The notes: generated from the sequence alone by a model not told the origin. A DNA stretch of 64,000 nucleotides from Streptomyces longhuiensis (GCF_020616555.1 NZ_CP085173.1:2356001-2420000), one strand, 5' to 3'. Positions 18,970 to 28,937 are shown, counted from the stretch's first letter. Made by a program: numbers and translations.

Positions 18970-19929
18970 CTACGGCGTGACGGTGGGGCCGATGCTGCTG
19001 CCCACGCCGCCGTCCGACCCGCTGTCACCGGCCGGCTCGATGCCCTTGACGATGCGGTCCATGTCGGAGAGCGGCGGCGCGTCCGCGCCTGCGTCGACGG
19101 TGATGCGGACGGTCACCAGGGACTCGGAGCCGACGCTGGAGGGGAAGACGACGGACTGGACGTAACCGCCGGGCCCCTTCGCGGTCTTCACCTTCCAGCG
19201 GACGAGGTAGCCGGCGCGCCCGGCGACGGCGGTCTGGCGGGCGGCGATCTGCTGGTGCGACTCGATGCCGCCGAAGGGCTGCTGGTTGATGCCGTTCTTG
19301 TCGTACGAGGCGTCCGCGGCGTCCTTGATGTCCCGTTTGGCGATGACTTCGGGTGAGGTCTCGTCGGTCCCGGTGACGGTGCGGGAGACGACGGTGCCGT
19401 GCCGGCACAGGCCCGAGTCGCCGGGGCAGTCGTAGGTGCGCGGGGTGGTGATCAGCATGTCGTCGTCGACGACGTTCTCGGCCTTCTGCCAGCCGTCGAG
19501 GACGGGGAGCGTGATGCCGTTGAGCTGGTCGACGGCGGTGGACGCGTCCTCGGTGGGGGTGGGCTCGGCGCTGCTCGCGGTGGCGGTCGGGTCCGTGGGC
19601 GTCGGGGCGCTCGTGGTGGGTGCCGTGCGGGTGTGGGGGTCGTCGCCGCCGCGGCCGAGCAGTACGGCGCCGGTGGCGATGGAGGCGACGAGCACGATGC
19701 CGGCGGCGGCCAGGGCGACGGTCCTGGCCCGTCGGCCCGGTGCGGCGGGCGGGCGCTGCGGGTCCATGGCCGGGAGCGGGGGCTCGACGGGCGGCCCGAA
19801 GGCCTGCGGCGCGGCCGGGGTGTTCTGCGGCTGCCGCCGGTGCTCGGTCCACGCGGCCCCGTCCCACCAGCGCTCGGTGGGCGGGGCCGTGGGGTCCGGG
19901 TACCAGCCGGGCGGGGGCGTCATGCTCAT
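18970..19929 (-). CDS. DUF2510 membrane protein
   Basis: A 319-residue protein. Residues 4-35 form a DUF2510 module (PPGWYPDPTAPPTERWWDGAAWTEH), a short Trp-rich domain at the cytoplasmic N-terminus of many actinobacterial membrane proteins. A Pro-rich linker, one transmembrane helix (about residues 70-92), a Thr/Pro/Ser-rich stalk and an extracytoplasmic domain follow, with two cysteines in YDCPGDSGLC. The C-terminal domain ends in a Gly-rich tail. Function unknown. It lies between a PLP enzyme and a secreted phosphatase with no obvious shared role. Confidence 0.85.
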   Translation of the reverse strand: MSMTPPPGWYPDPTAPPTERWWDGAAWTEHRRQPQNTPAAPQAFGPPVEPPLPAMDPQRPPAAPGRRARTVALAAAGIVLVASIATGAVLLGRGGDDPHTRTAPTTSAPTPTDPTATASSAEPTPTEDASTAVDQLNGITLPVLDGWQKAENVVDDDMLITTPRTYDCPGDSGLCRHGTVVSRTVTGTDETSPEVIAKRDIKDAADASYDKNGINQQPFGGIESHQQIAARQTAVAGRAGYLVRWKVKTAKGPGGYVQSVVFPSSVGSESLVTVRITVDAGADAPPLSDMDRIVKGIEPAGDSGSDGGVGSSIGPTVTP

Positions 19930-19957
19930 CCCGGCACTCTAAATTGCGCGGGGAAGG

Positions 19958-21247
19958 TCAGTACACCGAGTCCGCCTGGTCGGGCACGACGGAGCCGTCC
20001 TGGCGCAGGACCGGGCCGAAGCCGCCCTCGGGCTTGTTGTACGCGGCCGTGGAGCAGGGGTAGCCGGCGGACTTGCGCGGGAGCGGTTCGATGAACATGG
20101 GGTTCACGACCCAGCGCCCGTCGGCGTTGTCGTAGGCGCGGCACATCACCTCGTTCTTGTTGCGGTTGAGCACGAGGTGCGCGCCGGTGGCGTCGCCGAC
20201 GAAGGTGACGTCGGTGTCGGCGTCACCGCCGCCGAGGGCGATGCGCTTGCTCCAACGCTGCTTCTCCCAGGCAGACTTGCCCTTGACGAGGAAGATGTCC
20301 TGGTCGATCCAGCACCGCTTGCCGTCGATGTACGGGATGGCCTCGCCCTGGGTGCGTCCGACCCCGCCGCAGCCTTCGTTGTACGTGGTGATGCGGCCCT
20401 TGTCGTCGAGGACGGAGCGGATGGCGATGGTGTGGGCGCGGTCGATGCCGACGCCGTCCCGGCCGCCCGACCACACCTCGGTCACGGGCTCGGACCCGGC
20501 CGACACGATGTAGACGTCGAACCCGGCCTTCTGCAGCGTGCGGATGAGGTCGCGCTGCTGCTCGTAGTAGCGGACGTAGCCGGGGATGGTGTGCGTGCCG
20601 AGCGTCTGGGTCGAGCCGACGGGTGCGGCGAGCGCCTCGCGGCGGGCCTGGGCGGCGTACGACTCCAGTTCGGGGACGGTGTGTCCGGCGAACAGCTGCG
20701 GCACCCAGGCGTATTGGGGCACGGTGCGCCGGTGGTTCCACTCACCGGCGAAGGCGGCGGCGCCGCTCATGGTCTTGCCGGACTCGCGGATGTTGAAGAT
20801 CTCGTCGGTGCAGTCGGTGTCGGTGGAGGTCGGCAGGGGCGCACCGACGGGTACGGCGGTGCCGCAGGCGGCGGTGAGGGCCTTGTCGGCGTCGTCGGTC
20901 AGCCACTTGCTGGTCTTCTTCCAGCTCGCGGGCCGCAGGATCTTGTCGTGCTTGAGCGACCAGGCGATCGTCGCGTCGGTGACGTCGTTCTTCGAGACGG
21001 TGTTGTCCCAGTCGAACGCGGCGACGGGGCGGGCCCCGTGGTGGCCGTTGCAGGTCCCGCGCTCGTCGATCACGCGCTGGAGCCGGGCCCGGTTCTGGCC
21101 GTACCACGACAGCTTCTTCGAGAGCTGCGGGCAGGCCCGGTCGGTGGTGGGAGCGGACGTGGCGGCGGCCGCAGGAGAGACGAGAGCCGTGGCCACCAGG
21201 ACGGTGACCACGGCTGAAGTCCACGCGGCAACATCTCTGTTACGCAT
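19958..21247 (-). CDS. Secreted HAD-superfamily phosphatase
   Basis: Extracellular phosphatase of 429 residues with a Sec-type signal peptide (about residues 1-29, cleavage after an AAA run). HAD motif I is FDWDNT, with nucleophile Asp79 and Asp81. Motif II is the Ser in IVSAGSEPV, and motif III/IV is GGGDADTDVTFVGDA. The architecture resembles secreted phosphorylcholine phosphatases, which release phosphate from host or lipid-derived choline phosphate, but the substrate is not proven. Four or more cysteines (ACP, GTC, ACG, DCT) suggest disulphides. Single gene. Confidence 0.87.
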   Translation of the reverse strand: MRNRDVAAWTSAVVTVLVATALVSPAAAATSAPTTDRACPQLSKKLSWYGQNRARLQRVIDERGTCNGHHGARPVAAFDWDNTVSKNDVTDATIAWSLKHDKILRPASWKKTSKWLTDDADKALTAACGTAVPVGAPLPTSTDTDCTDEIFNIRESGKTMSGAAAFAGEWNHRRTVPQYAWVPQLFAGHTVPELESYAAQARREALAAPVGSTQTLGTHTIPGYVRYYEQQRDLIRTLQKAGFDVYIVSAGSEPVTEVWSGGRDGVGIDRAHTIAIRSVLDDKGRITTYNEGCGGVGRTQGEAIPYIDGKRCWIDQDIFLVKGKSAWEKQRWSKRIALGGGDADTDVTFVGDATGAHLVLNRNKNEVMCRAYDNADGRWVVNPMFIEPLPRKSAGYPCSTAAYNKPEGGFGPVLRQDGSVVPDQADSVY

Positions 21248-21280
21248 GCCTGGGGACCGTACACCTATATGACGCGTCCC

Positions 21281-22060
21281 CTACAGAGGCGTGACGTACG
21301 CCCCCGAGATCCCGCCGTCGACGAGGAAGTCGGTGGCGTTCACGAACGAGGAGTCGTCGCTGGCGAGGAAGGCCACCGCGGCGGCGATCTCCTCGGCGTC
21401 CGCGAAGCGGCCGACCGGGATGTGCACGAGGCGGCGCGCGGCGCGCTCGGGGTCCTTGGCGAACAGCTCCTGGAGGAGCGGGGTGTTGACCGGGCCTGGG
21501 CACAGGGCGTTGACCCTGATGCCCTCGCGGGCGAACTGCACGCCGAGCTCACGCGACATGGCGAGGACGCCGCCCTTGGAGGCCGTGTACGAGATCTGGG
21601 AGGTCGCCGCGCCCATCCGTGCCACGAACGAGGCGGTGTTGATGATGGAGCCCTTGCCCTGCTGCCGCATGTAGGGGATGGCGGCCTTGCAGCACAGGAA
21701 GACGGACGTGAGGTTGACCTCTTGGACGCGCTTCCAGGCCTCCAGGCCCGTGTCCAGGATGGAGTCGTCGTCGGGGGGCGAGATCCCGGCGTTGTTGAAG
21801 GCGATGTCGACCGAGCCGTAGGTGTCGTACGCGGTCTTGAAGAGGGCCTCGACCTGTTCGGCGTCGGTGACGTCGACCTGGACGAAGGTGCCGCCGACCT
21901 CTTCGGCGGCCTTCTTGCCGGCGCTCTCGTCGATGTCGGCGCAGACCACGTTCGCGCCCTCGGAGGCGAGGCGGCGGGCGGTGGCGAGGCCGATGCCGCT
22001 GCCGGCTCCGGTGACGACGGCGGTGCGGCCCACGAGGCGGCGGCAAATGTTCTCGGTCAT
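21281..22060 (-). CDS. Short-chain dehydrogenase/reductase, ethanolamine cluster
   Basis: Classical NAD(P)-dependent SDR of 259 residues. Cofactor motif TGAGSGIG at 17-24, NNAG at 89-92, and catalytic Ser144, Tyr158 and Lys162 (YTASK). ADID after beta-2 suggests NAD rather than NADP. It lies 6 nt after the aldehyde dehydrogenase gene and downstream of glnA4, so all three are probably one transcript. In an ethanolamine route it would oxidise the hydroxyl of gamma-glutamylethanolamide to the aldehyde. That role is inferred from context. Confidence 0.92.
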   Translation of the reverse strand: MTENICRRLVGRTAVVTGAGSGIGLATARRLASEGANVVCADIDESAGKKAAEEVGGTFVQVDVTDAEQVEALFKTAYDTYGSVDIAFNNAGISPPDDDSILDTGLEAWKRVQEVNLTSVFLCCKAAIPYMRQQGKGSIINTASFVARMGAATSQISYTASKGGVLAMSRELGVQFAREGIRVNALCPGPVNTPLLQELFAKDPERAARRLVHIPVGRFADAEEIAAAVAFLASDDSSFVNATDFLVDGGISGAYVTPL

Positions 22061-22066
22061 GGTGCT

Positions 22067-23431
22067 TCAGGCCTCCGTGCTTTCCGTGCTGATGAAGACG
22101 TTCTTGGTCTCGGTGAAGGCGGTGAGGGCGTCGGGGCCCAGTTCGCGGCCGACGCCGGACTGCTTGTAGCCGCCGAACGGGGTCGAGTAGCGGACGCTGG
22201 AGTGGGAGTTGACCGACAGGTTCCCGGCGCGGACCGCCCCGGCGACCCGCAGGGCGCGCCCCACGTCGCGGGTCCACAGGGACCCGGAGAGCCCGTACTC
22301 GGTGGCGTTGGCGAGCCGGATCGCGTCGGCCTCGTCGTCGAAGGGGAGGACGACGGCGACGGGCCCGAAGACCTCCTCTGCGGCGGCGGGCGCGTCGGCT
22401 GCCGTCTCGGTGAGGACGGTCGGCGGGAACCAGAATCCGGGGCCCTCGGGGGCGCTGCCCCGCACGGCGGCCGCTCCCCCGTCGACGTACGAACGGACGC
22501 GGTCCAGCTGGGACTTGGAGATGAGCGGGCCCATCTGGGTCTTCTCGTCGGCGGGGTCGCCGACGACGACGGACTCGATCGCGGGCGCGAGCAGAGCGAG
22601 GAACCGGTCGTGGACGGACCGCTGTACGAGGATGCGGGTGCGCGCGCAGCAGTCCTGGCCGGCGTTGTCGAGGAACGACATGGGGGTCGCGGCGGCGGCC
22701 GCCTCGATGTCGGCGTCGGCGAAGACGATGTTCGGGCTCTTGCCGCCGAGTTCGAGGGTCACGCGCTTCACCTGGTCGGCGCACTTGGCCATGATCTGCT
22801 TGCCGACGCGGGTGGAGCCGGTGAACACGATCTTGGCCACGCCCGGGTGCTCGACGAGGGCGGCTCCCGCCATGTCTCCCGCGCCGGGAAGGACCTGGAA
22901 GAGGTACTCGGGAAGCCCTGCCTCCAGGGCGAGTTCGGCGAGGCGGAGCGCGGTGAGCGGGGTCGTCTCGGCGGGCTTGAGGATCACCGCGTTCCCGGCG
23001 GCGAGCGCCGGGGCCGTGCCCCACGCGGCGATCGGCATGGGGAAGTTCCAGGGCGCGATGACACCGACGACGCCGAGGGGTTCGAGGATCGTGATGTCGA
23101 GGCCGCCGGCGACGGGGATCTGGCGGCCGGTGAGGCGCTCCACTCCCCCGGCCGCGTAGTCGAGCAGGTCGCGGACGTTGCCGGCCTCCCAGCGGGCGTT
23201 GCCGATGGTGTGTCCGGCCTCGCGCACCTCCAGGCGGGCGAGTTCCTCGACGTGCTCGTCGACGACGGCGGCGAAGCGGCGCAGGAGGCGGGCCCGGTCG
23301 GCGGGGGCCGCGGCCGCCCAGCCGCGCTGCGCCCGGTGGGCCCGCAGGACCGCGGCGTCGACCTGGTCGCGGGAGGTCGCGTGGATCGTGGCGATGACTT
23401 CTTCGGTCGCCGGGTTGAGGATGTCGTGCAC
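22067..23431 (-). CDS. NAD-dependent aldehyde dehydrogenase, ethanolamine cluster
   Basis: Aldehyde dehydrogenase superfamily enzyme, 454 residues. Active-site Cys261 in DNAGQDCCA and general base Glu227 in VTLELGGKSP are present; the cofactor region contains APWNFP and FTGSTRVGK. It sits one base after glnA4 and 6 nt before the SDR, so the three are cotranscribed. Likely substrate is a gamma-glutamylated aminoaldehyde such as gamma-glutamylacetaldehyde, giving gamma-glutamylglycine. Substrate is inferred from the neighbours; the family alone would not tell. Confidence 0.93.
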   Translation of the reverse strand: MHDILNPATEEVIATIHATSRDQVDAAVLRAHRAQRGWAAAAPADRARLLRRFAAVVDEHVEELARLEVREAGHTIGNARWEAGNVRDLLDYAAGGVERLTGRQIPVAGGLDITILEPLGVVGVIAPWNFPMPIAAWGTAPALAAGNAVILKPAETTPLTALRLAELALEAGLPEYLFQVLPGAGDMAGAALVEHPGVAKIVFTGSTRVGKQIMAKCADQVKRVTLELGGKSPNIVFADADIEAAAAATPMSFLDNAGQDCCARTRILVQRSVHDRFLALLAPAIESVVVGDPADEKTQMGPLISKSQLDRVRSYVDGGAAAVRGSAPEGPGFWFPPTVLTETAADAPAAAEEVFGPVAVVLPFDDEADAIRLANATEYGLSGSLWTRDVGRALRVAGAVRAGNLSVNSHSSVRYSTPFGGYKQSGVGRELGPDALTAFTETKNVFISTESTEA

Positions 23432-23432
23432 G

Positions 23433-24809
23433 CTAGAGCCTTTCGAACGACCTGCGGAGTTCCCAGTCGGTGACGGCGGCGTCGAACGCGTCCAGTTCGA
23501 CCCGCGCCATGTTGCGGTAGTGCGCGACGACCTCGTCGCCGAACGCGGCCTTGGCGATGGGGCTGTTCTCCCACAGCTCGGCGGCCTCGCGCAGCGTCGT
23601 GGGAACGTGCTCGTACTCGCCGGTGTAGGCGTTTCCGGTGCACTCCTCGGGCAGTTCGAGCTTCTGCTCGATGCCGTACAGGCCGGCGGCCACGAGTCCG
23701 GCCACCGCGAGGTGCGGGTTCACGTCGCCGCCGGGCAGGCGGTTCTCGAAGCGCATCGAGCGGCCGTGGCCGACGACGCGGAGCGCGCAGGTGCGGTTGT
23801 CGTAACCCCACGCGGCGGCGGTCGGCGCGAAGGAGCCCGGCTGGAACCGCTTGTACGAGTTGACGTTGGGCGCGTAGAGCAGCGAGAAGTCGCGCAGCGC
23901 GGCGAGCTGGCCCGCGAGGAAGTGCCGCATCACCGGCGACATTCCGCCGGGGTCGTCCGCGGTGCCCGCCATGACGTTGGTGCCGGGCTCGTCGATGGAC
24001 TGGAGCGAGAGGTGGATGTGACAGGAGTTGCCCTCGCGCTCGTTGAACTTGGCCATGAAGGTGAGCGAGACACCTTCCTGAGCCGCGATCTCCTTGGCGC
24101 CGGTCTTGTAGATGGCGTGCTGGTCGCAGGTGACGAGGGCCTCGTCGTAGCGGAACACGATCTCGTGCTGGCCCGGGTTGCACTCGCCCTTGGCGGACTC
24201 GACGACGAGGCCGGCCGCGGCCATGTCGTTGCGGATGCGGCGCAGGAGCGGCTCGATGCGTCCGGTGCCGAGGACCGAGTAGTCGATGTTGTACTGGTTG
24301 GCGGGGGTCAGGTTCTTGTAGCCCGCGTCCCAGGCCTGCTCGTAGGTGTCCTTGAAGACGATGAACTCGAGCTCCGTGCCGACGTGGGCGGTGTAGCCGA
24401 GTTCGGCGAGCCGGTCGAGCTGGCGGCGCAGGATCTGGCGGGGCGCGGCCACGACGGGTGAGGCGTCGTTCCACGCCAGGTCCGCGATGAGCATCGCGGT
24501 GCCGTCGTTCCAGGGGACGCGGCGCAGGGTGGAGAGGTCGGCGTGCATGGCGAAGTCGCCGTAGCCGCGGTCCCAGGAGGACATCTCGTATCCGTCGACC
24601 GTGTTCATCTCGGTGTCGACGGCGAGGAGGTAGTTGCAGCCCTCCGTGCCGTGGGCGAGGACCTCGTCGAGGAAGAAGCGGGCGGCGAACCGCTTGCCCT
24701 GGAGCCGCCCTTGCATATCGGGGAAGGCCAGGACGACAGTGTCGATCTCTCCGCTCTCGACGAGGGACGTGAGCTCCTCGACGCCGAGCGGGGCTGTGCG
24801 GTCTGCCAC
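23433..24809 (-). CDS. glnA4: Glutamine-synthetase-like gamma-glutamylethanolamide synthetase
   Basis: ATP-dependent gamma-glutamyl ligase of the glutamine synthetase family, 458 residues. The GS core is visible: VGTELEFIVF, the nucleotide-binding NSCHIHLSL with catalytic His residues, NSYKRFQPGSFAPT, and RFENRLPGGDVNPHLA. Best match by gene order is S. coelicolor GlnA4, reported to glutamylate ethanolamine rather than ammonia. Lacks a Tyr adenylylation loop like that of GlnA. First gene of a leftward transcript with ALDH and SDR, and divergent from a GntR regulator and an ethanolamine permease, which fits ethanolamine use. Confidence 0.88.
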   Translation of the reverse strand: MADRTAPLGVEELTSLVESGEIDTVVLAFPDMQGRLQGKRFAARFFLDEVLAHGTEGCNYLLAVDTEMNTVDGYEMSSWDRGYGDFAMHADLSTLRRVPWNDGTAMLIADLAWNDASPVVAAPRQILRRQLDRLAELGYTAHVGTELEFIVFKDTYEQAWDAGYKNLTPANQYNIDYSVLGTGRIEPLLRRIRNDMAAAGLVVESAKGECNPGQHEIVFRYDEALVTCDQHAIYKTGAKEIAAQEGVSLTFMAKFNEREGNSCHIHLSLQSIDEPGTNVMAGTADDPGGMSPVMRHFLAGQLAALRDFSLLYAPNVNSYKRFQPGSFAPTAAAWGYDNRTCALRVVGHGRSMRFENRLPGGDVNPHLAVAGLVAAGLYGIEQKLELPEECTGNAYTGEYEHVPTTLREAAELWENSPIAKAAFGDEVVAHYRNMARVELDAFDAAVTDWELRRSFERL

Positions 24810-24856
24810 GGGAAGGCCTCCTTCGGGCTTCTTCGGTCAGCCGGAAGCCATAAGGT

Positions 24857-24871
24857 ATTGCGGAGAACCAT
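24857..24871. promoter_or_regulatory. Candidate GntR operator between glnA4 and gntR
   Basis: ATTG-N7-CCAT in the 86-bp divergent region, an imperfect inverted repeat resembling half-sites of FadR-subfamily GntR operators. A perfect ATGGATCCAT lies before the permease. Low information on its own. Confidence 0.3.
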
Positions 24872-24895
24872 TGCTTGGGAAGGGGGTACGGCCAT

Positions 24896-25621
<726 letters not shown>

Positions 25622-25694
25622 TGCCGATCCGAGGCGTGATTAACCGGCGCGTAACGCAGGGGTCTTGATTTCTTCGCGCGCTCCCCGCAAAGGT

Positions 25695-25704
25695 ATGGAT
25701 CCAT
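25695..25704. promoter_or_regulatory. Palindrome ATGGATCCAT before the permease gene
   Basis: Perfect 10-bp palindrome 39 nt upstream of the permease ATG. It closely resembles the operator core of GntR/FCD repressors such as Caulobacter VanR (ATTGGATCCAAT). It is likely the binding site for the adjacent GntR protein. Confidence 0.4.
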
Positions 25705-25742
25705 TCCATTGAGCATCCACCGTACGACGGGGAGCCCGCGCC

Positions 25743-27191
25743 ATGACCTTGGACACCCAGAACACCCGCCCCACCGGTGATACGGGGGACGACTATCTGG
25801 AACGCAGAACGCTGCGCCGCGGCAGCGCGGGCTGGCTGCTCCTGACCGGGTTGGGCGTCGCGTACGTCGTCTCCGGCGACTACTCGGGCTGGAACTTCGG
25901 CCTGGCGCAGGGCGGCTTCGGCGGCCTCGGGATCGCGATGGCCCTGATGGGCGTCATGTACGCGTGCATGGTGTTCTCCCTGGCCGAGCTGTCCTCGGTG
26001 CTGCCCACCGCGGGCGGCGGCTACGGCTTCGCTCGCCGCGCCCTCGGCCCCTGGGGCGGCTTCCTCACCGGCACGGCGATCCTCATCGAGTACGTCCTCG
26101 CGCCGGCCGCCATCTCCATCTTCATCGGCGACTACGTCGAGTCGCTCGGCCTGTTCGGCCTGACCTCCGGCTGGCCGGTCCACCTGGCCTGCTTCCTCGT
26201 CTTCATCGGCATCCACCTGTGGGGCGTGGGCGAGGCGCTGCGCTTCAGCTTCGTCGTCACCGGCATCGCCGTCGCGGCGCTGCTCGTCTTCGCGGTCGCC
26301 GCGTTCACCGACTTCGACGCGTCGAAGCTCAACGACATCCCCGTGGACACGGGCGCGTTCGGGGCCAACTCCTGTCTCCCCATGGGTCTGTTGGGGATCT
26401 GGGCGGCGTTCCCGTTCGGCATGTGGTTCTTCCTGGGCGTGGAGGGCGTGCCGCTCGCCGCCGAGGAGACCAAGGACCCGGCACGCACCCTGCCCCGCGC
26501 CATCCGCTGGTCCATGGCGATCCTCGTGGTGCTCGCCGTCCTGACGTTCCTCGCCTCGTCGGGGGCGCGCGGCTCGGCCGCGATCCAGGACGCCGGCAAC
26601 CCGCTCGTCGAGGCGCTCCAGCCCGGCGGCAGGGCGACCGCGCTGAGCCGCATCGTGAACTACGCGGGGCTCGCGGGCCTGGTCGCGTCGTTCTTCTCGC
26701 TCATCTACGCGGGCTCGCGCCAGCTCTTCGCGCTCTCCCGCGCGGGCTACCTCCCCCGCTTCCTGTCGCTCACCAGCCGGCGCAAGGCGCCCTACCTCGG
26801 CCTGCTCGTGCCGGGCGCGATCGGCTTCGCGCTGGCGGCCGCGACGGGGGACGGTGCCCGCATGCTGAACGTCGCGGTGTTCGGCGCGACGATCTCGTAC
26901 GCTCTGATGTCCCTGTCGCACATCGTGCTGCGGCGCCGCGAACCGGGCCTCGAGCGGCCGTACCGCACTCCGGGCGGTGTGCTCACGTCCTCCGTGGCGC
27001 TGGTCCTCGCGTGCGCGGCGCTGGTCGCCACCTTCCTGGTGGACGTGACGGCGGCGCTGATCGCGCTCGGGGTGTACGCGGTGGCGATCGGGTACTTCGG
27101 GGCCTACAGCCGCAGGCATCTGGTGGCGCGGGCCCCCGAGGAGGAGTTCGCGGCGCTCGCGGCGGCAGAGGCCGAACTGGAACGGGACTGA
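25743..27191 (+). CDS. eat: Ethanolamine permease-like APC transporter
   Basis: Twelve-helix amino acid-polyamine-organocation transporter, 482 residues. The N-terminal YLERRTLRRGSAGWLLL and VSGDYSGWNFGLAQGGFGGL are strongly reminiscent of bacterial ethanolamine permeases; the conserved EYVLAPAAISIFIGDYVESLGLFG and the EETKDPARTLPRAI loop also fit. It imports substrate at the cytoplasmic membrane, probably with protons. It is followed 2 nt later by a gamma-glutamyl hydrolase, as part of the ethanolamine module. The substrate is inferred from family resemblance and context. Confidence 0.85.
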   Translation: MTLDTQNTRPTGDTGDDYLERRTLRRGSAGWLLLTGLGVAYVVSGDYSGWNFGLAQGGFGGLGIAMALMGVMYACMVFSLAELSSVLPTAGGGYGFARRALGPWGGFLTGTAILIEYVLAPAAISIFIGDYVESLGLFGLTSGWPVHLACFLVFIGIHLWGVGEALRFSFVVTGIAVAALLVFAVAAFTDFDASKLNDIPVDTGAFGANSCLPMGLLGIWAAFPFGMWFFLGVEGVPLAAEETKDPARTLPRAIRWSMAILVVLAVLTFLASSGARGSAAIQDAGNPLVEALQPGGRATALSRIVNYAGLAGLVASFFSLIYAGSRQLFALSRAGYLPRFLSLTSRRKAPYLGLLVPGAIGFALAAATGDGARMLNVAVFGATISYALMSLSHIVLRRREPGLERPYRTPGGVLTSSVALVLACAALVATFLVDVTAALIALGVYAVAIGYFGAYSRRHLVARAPEEEFAALAAAEAELERD

Positions 27192-27193
27192 CC

Positions 27194-27910
27194 ATGGCGA
27201 GGGAGCACGGGCACATGATGGGCAGGCCGCTGATCGGGGTCAGCACCTACTTGGAGGCGAAGGCGAGCTGGGGCGTGTGGGAGTTGCCCGCAGCGCTGCT
27301 GCCCGCCGGGTACCCGCGGCTCGTGCAGGCCGCCGGCGGCCTCGCCGCGATGGTGCCGCCGGACGACCCCGCGTACGCGCCCTCGGTGGTCGCCCGGCTC
27401 GACGGGCTCGTCGTCGCGGGCGGACCCGACGTGGAACCGGGCCGGTACGGCGCCGTGCGCGAGGACCGCACGGGGCCGCCCGCGGTCGAGCGGGACGCGT
27501 GGGAACTCGCCCTGATCCGCGCCGCGTTGGCGTCCGGCAAGCCGCTGCTCGGCATCTGCCGGGGCATGCAGCTCCTGAACGTGGCCCTCGGCGGCACGCT
27601 CACCCAGCACATCGAGGGGCACGTCAAGGACATCGGCGTCTTCGGGACGCACGCGGTGACGCCCGTGCCCGGGACGCGGTACGGCGAGCTGGTGCCCGAG
27701 GAGTCGGACGTGCCGACGTACCACCATCAGGCGGTCGACCGGCTCGGCCGGGGTCTGGTCGCGTCGGCCCACGCGGCGGACGGCACGGTCGAGGCGGTCG
27801 AACTGCAGGGCCTCACCTGGGTACTGGGCGTGCAGTGGCACCCCGAGATGGGCGAGGACGCACGGGTCATGGGCGGCCTGATCCGCGCGGCGGCGCGGGG
27901 CGGCTCCTGA
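27194..27910 (+). CDS. Gamma-glutamyl hydrolase, PuuD-like class I glutamine amidotransferase
   Basis: Class I GATase-fold peptidase of 238 residues. The triad is visible: Cys122 in GICRGMQLLNV, His216 and Glu218 in QWHPE. PuuD in E. coli cleaves gamma-glutamyl-GABA in the putrescine route; here the genetic partners (glnA4, ALDH, SDR, ethanolamine permease) suggest it releases glutamate from gamma-glutamylglycine. The start ATG follows the permease stop by 2 nt, so the genes are coupled. It converges with the LysR gene with 15 nt between stops. Confidence 0.9.
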   Translation: MAREHGHMMGRPLIGVSTYLEAKASWGVWELPAALLPAGYPRLVQAAGGLAAMVPPDDPAYAPSVVARLDGLVVAGGPDVEPGRYGAVREDRTGPPAVERDAWELALIRAALASGKPLLGICRGMQLLNVALGGTLTQHIEGHVKDIGVFGTHAVTPVPGTRYGELVPEESDVPTYHHQAVDRLGRGLVASAHAADGTVEAVELQGLTWVLGVQWHPEMGEDARVMGGLIRAAARGGS

Positions 27911-27925
27911 CGTCAGGGGCGACGC

Positions 27926-28867
27926 TCAGGCCGGCCCTCGCGTGAGCGCGAGCAGTTCCCTGGCCGGCCCCACCGGCCGGTGCCCGGTCGGCCAGACCGC
28001 GCGCAGGTCCCTGCGCAGCCGTACGCCTTCGAGCGGGATCTCGACGAGCCTGCGGGCGGCGAGTTCCTCGCCGACCGCGAGCTCGCTCAGGACGGAGGGG
28101 CCCGCGCCGCTCACCGCCGCCGCCTTCACCGCGGTCGTCGACGACAGCTCGATGAGGGGGCGCGCCAGGCCGCCGAGCGCGGCGTCGAGGACCTGCCGGG
28201 TGCCCGAGCCACGCTCGCGCAGGATGAGCGGGGTCGCCGCCAGCTCATCGGCCGACAGCGGCTTTCTGCGTCGGGCCCACGGGTGTCCGGGGGCGGTGAC
28301 CACGATGAGCCGGTCGTGGGCGATGACCGTGGCGTCCAGACCCGCGGGCACCGCGAGGCCCTCGACGAAGCCGAGGTCCGCGTCGCCGGACAGGAGGCGC
28401 TCCGCGACCGCCGCCGAGTTGCCCGCGTGGAGCGACACCGCCGTGTCGGGGCGCTCCGCGCGCAGCGCGAGCAGCCAGTTCGGCAGCAGGTACTCGGCGA
28501 TCGTCATGCTCGCGGCGACCCGCAGCCGCGAGTCACGGCGGTCGCGCAGCGCCTGCGCCCCGGCGTCGAAGGCCGCCGCCGCCTCGACGATCCGCCGCGC
28601 CCAGTCCGTGACGAGCGCGCCCGCGTCGGTGAGCCGTGAGCCGCGCGGTGACCGGTCGACCAGGGCCACCCCGAGCTGGCGTTCCATGGAGCGGATGCGG
28701 CTGCTGGCGGCGGGCTGCGTGATGCCCGTCTCGCGGGCCGCGCGGCCCAGGCTGCCGAGCCGCGCCACGGCGAGCAGGAGCTCCAGGGCGCCGAGGTCCG
28801 GGACCCGGTGGGCGAGCCCAGCACCCGTCGTGGAACCGTCCGCCGCACCCGCCGTATCGCCACTCAT
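27926..28867 (-). CDS. LysR-family transcriptional regulator
   Basis: A 313-residue LysR regulator. The wHTH lies at about 28-88 (LELLLAVARLGSLGRAARETGITQPAASSRIRSMERQLG), followed by a periplasmic-binding-protein-like effector domain. Sequence resembles the CysL/YeiE branch, whose members respond to sulphite or related sulphur signals. It is divergent from a TDT-family exporter, and its start codon overlaps a perfect CATAA-N7-TTATG repeat, a typical LysR site. Control of the exporter is the likely role; ligand unproven. Confidence 0.9.
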   Translation of the reverse strand: MSGDTAGAADGSTTGAGLAHRVPDLGALELLLAVARLGSLGRAARETGITQPAASSRIRSMERQLGVALVDRSPRGSRLTDAGALVTDWARRIVEAAAAFDAGAQALRDRRDSRLRVAASMTIAEYLLPNWLLALRAERPDTAVSLHAGNSAAVAERLLSGDADLGFVEGLAVPAGLDATVIAHDRLIVVTAPGHPWARRRKPLSADELAATPLILRERGSGTRQVLDAALGGLARPLIELSSTTAVKAAAVSGAGPSVLSELAVGEELAARRLVEIPLEGVRLRRDLRAVWPTGHRPVGPARELLALTRGPA

Positions 28868-28881
28868 AAATCCAGCTTATG
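28865..28881. promoter_or_regulatory. LysR-type operator between lysR and TDT exporter genes
   Basis: CATAA-N7-TTATG, perfect 5-bp arms containing the T-N11-A core, overlapping the regulator start codon. A second near-palindrome (ATGCC...GGCAT) abuts it toward the exporter. Dual sites of this kind fit LysR-type autoregulation and activation. Confidence 0.5.
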
Positions 28882-28937
28882 CCCTCATAGAGGCATGGTC
28901 CCTGGTGGGGGGACCGGCCCGGCGCGACCGTGGGTCC

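Noticed and set aside
21269..23473. A rightward open frame of 734 codons over the SDR and ALDH genes
   Set aside because: Antisense to two well-identified enzymes; composition is typical of a shadow frame.
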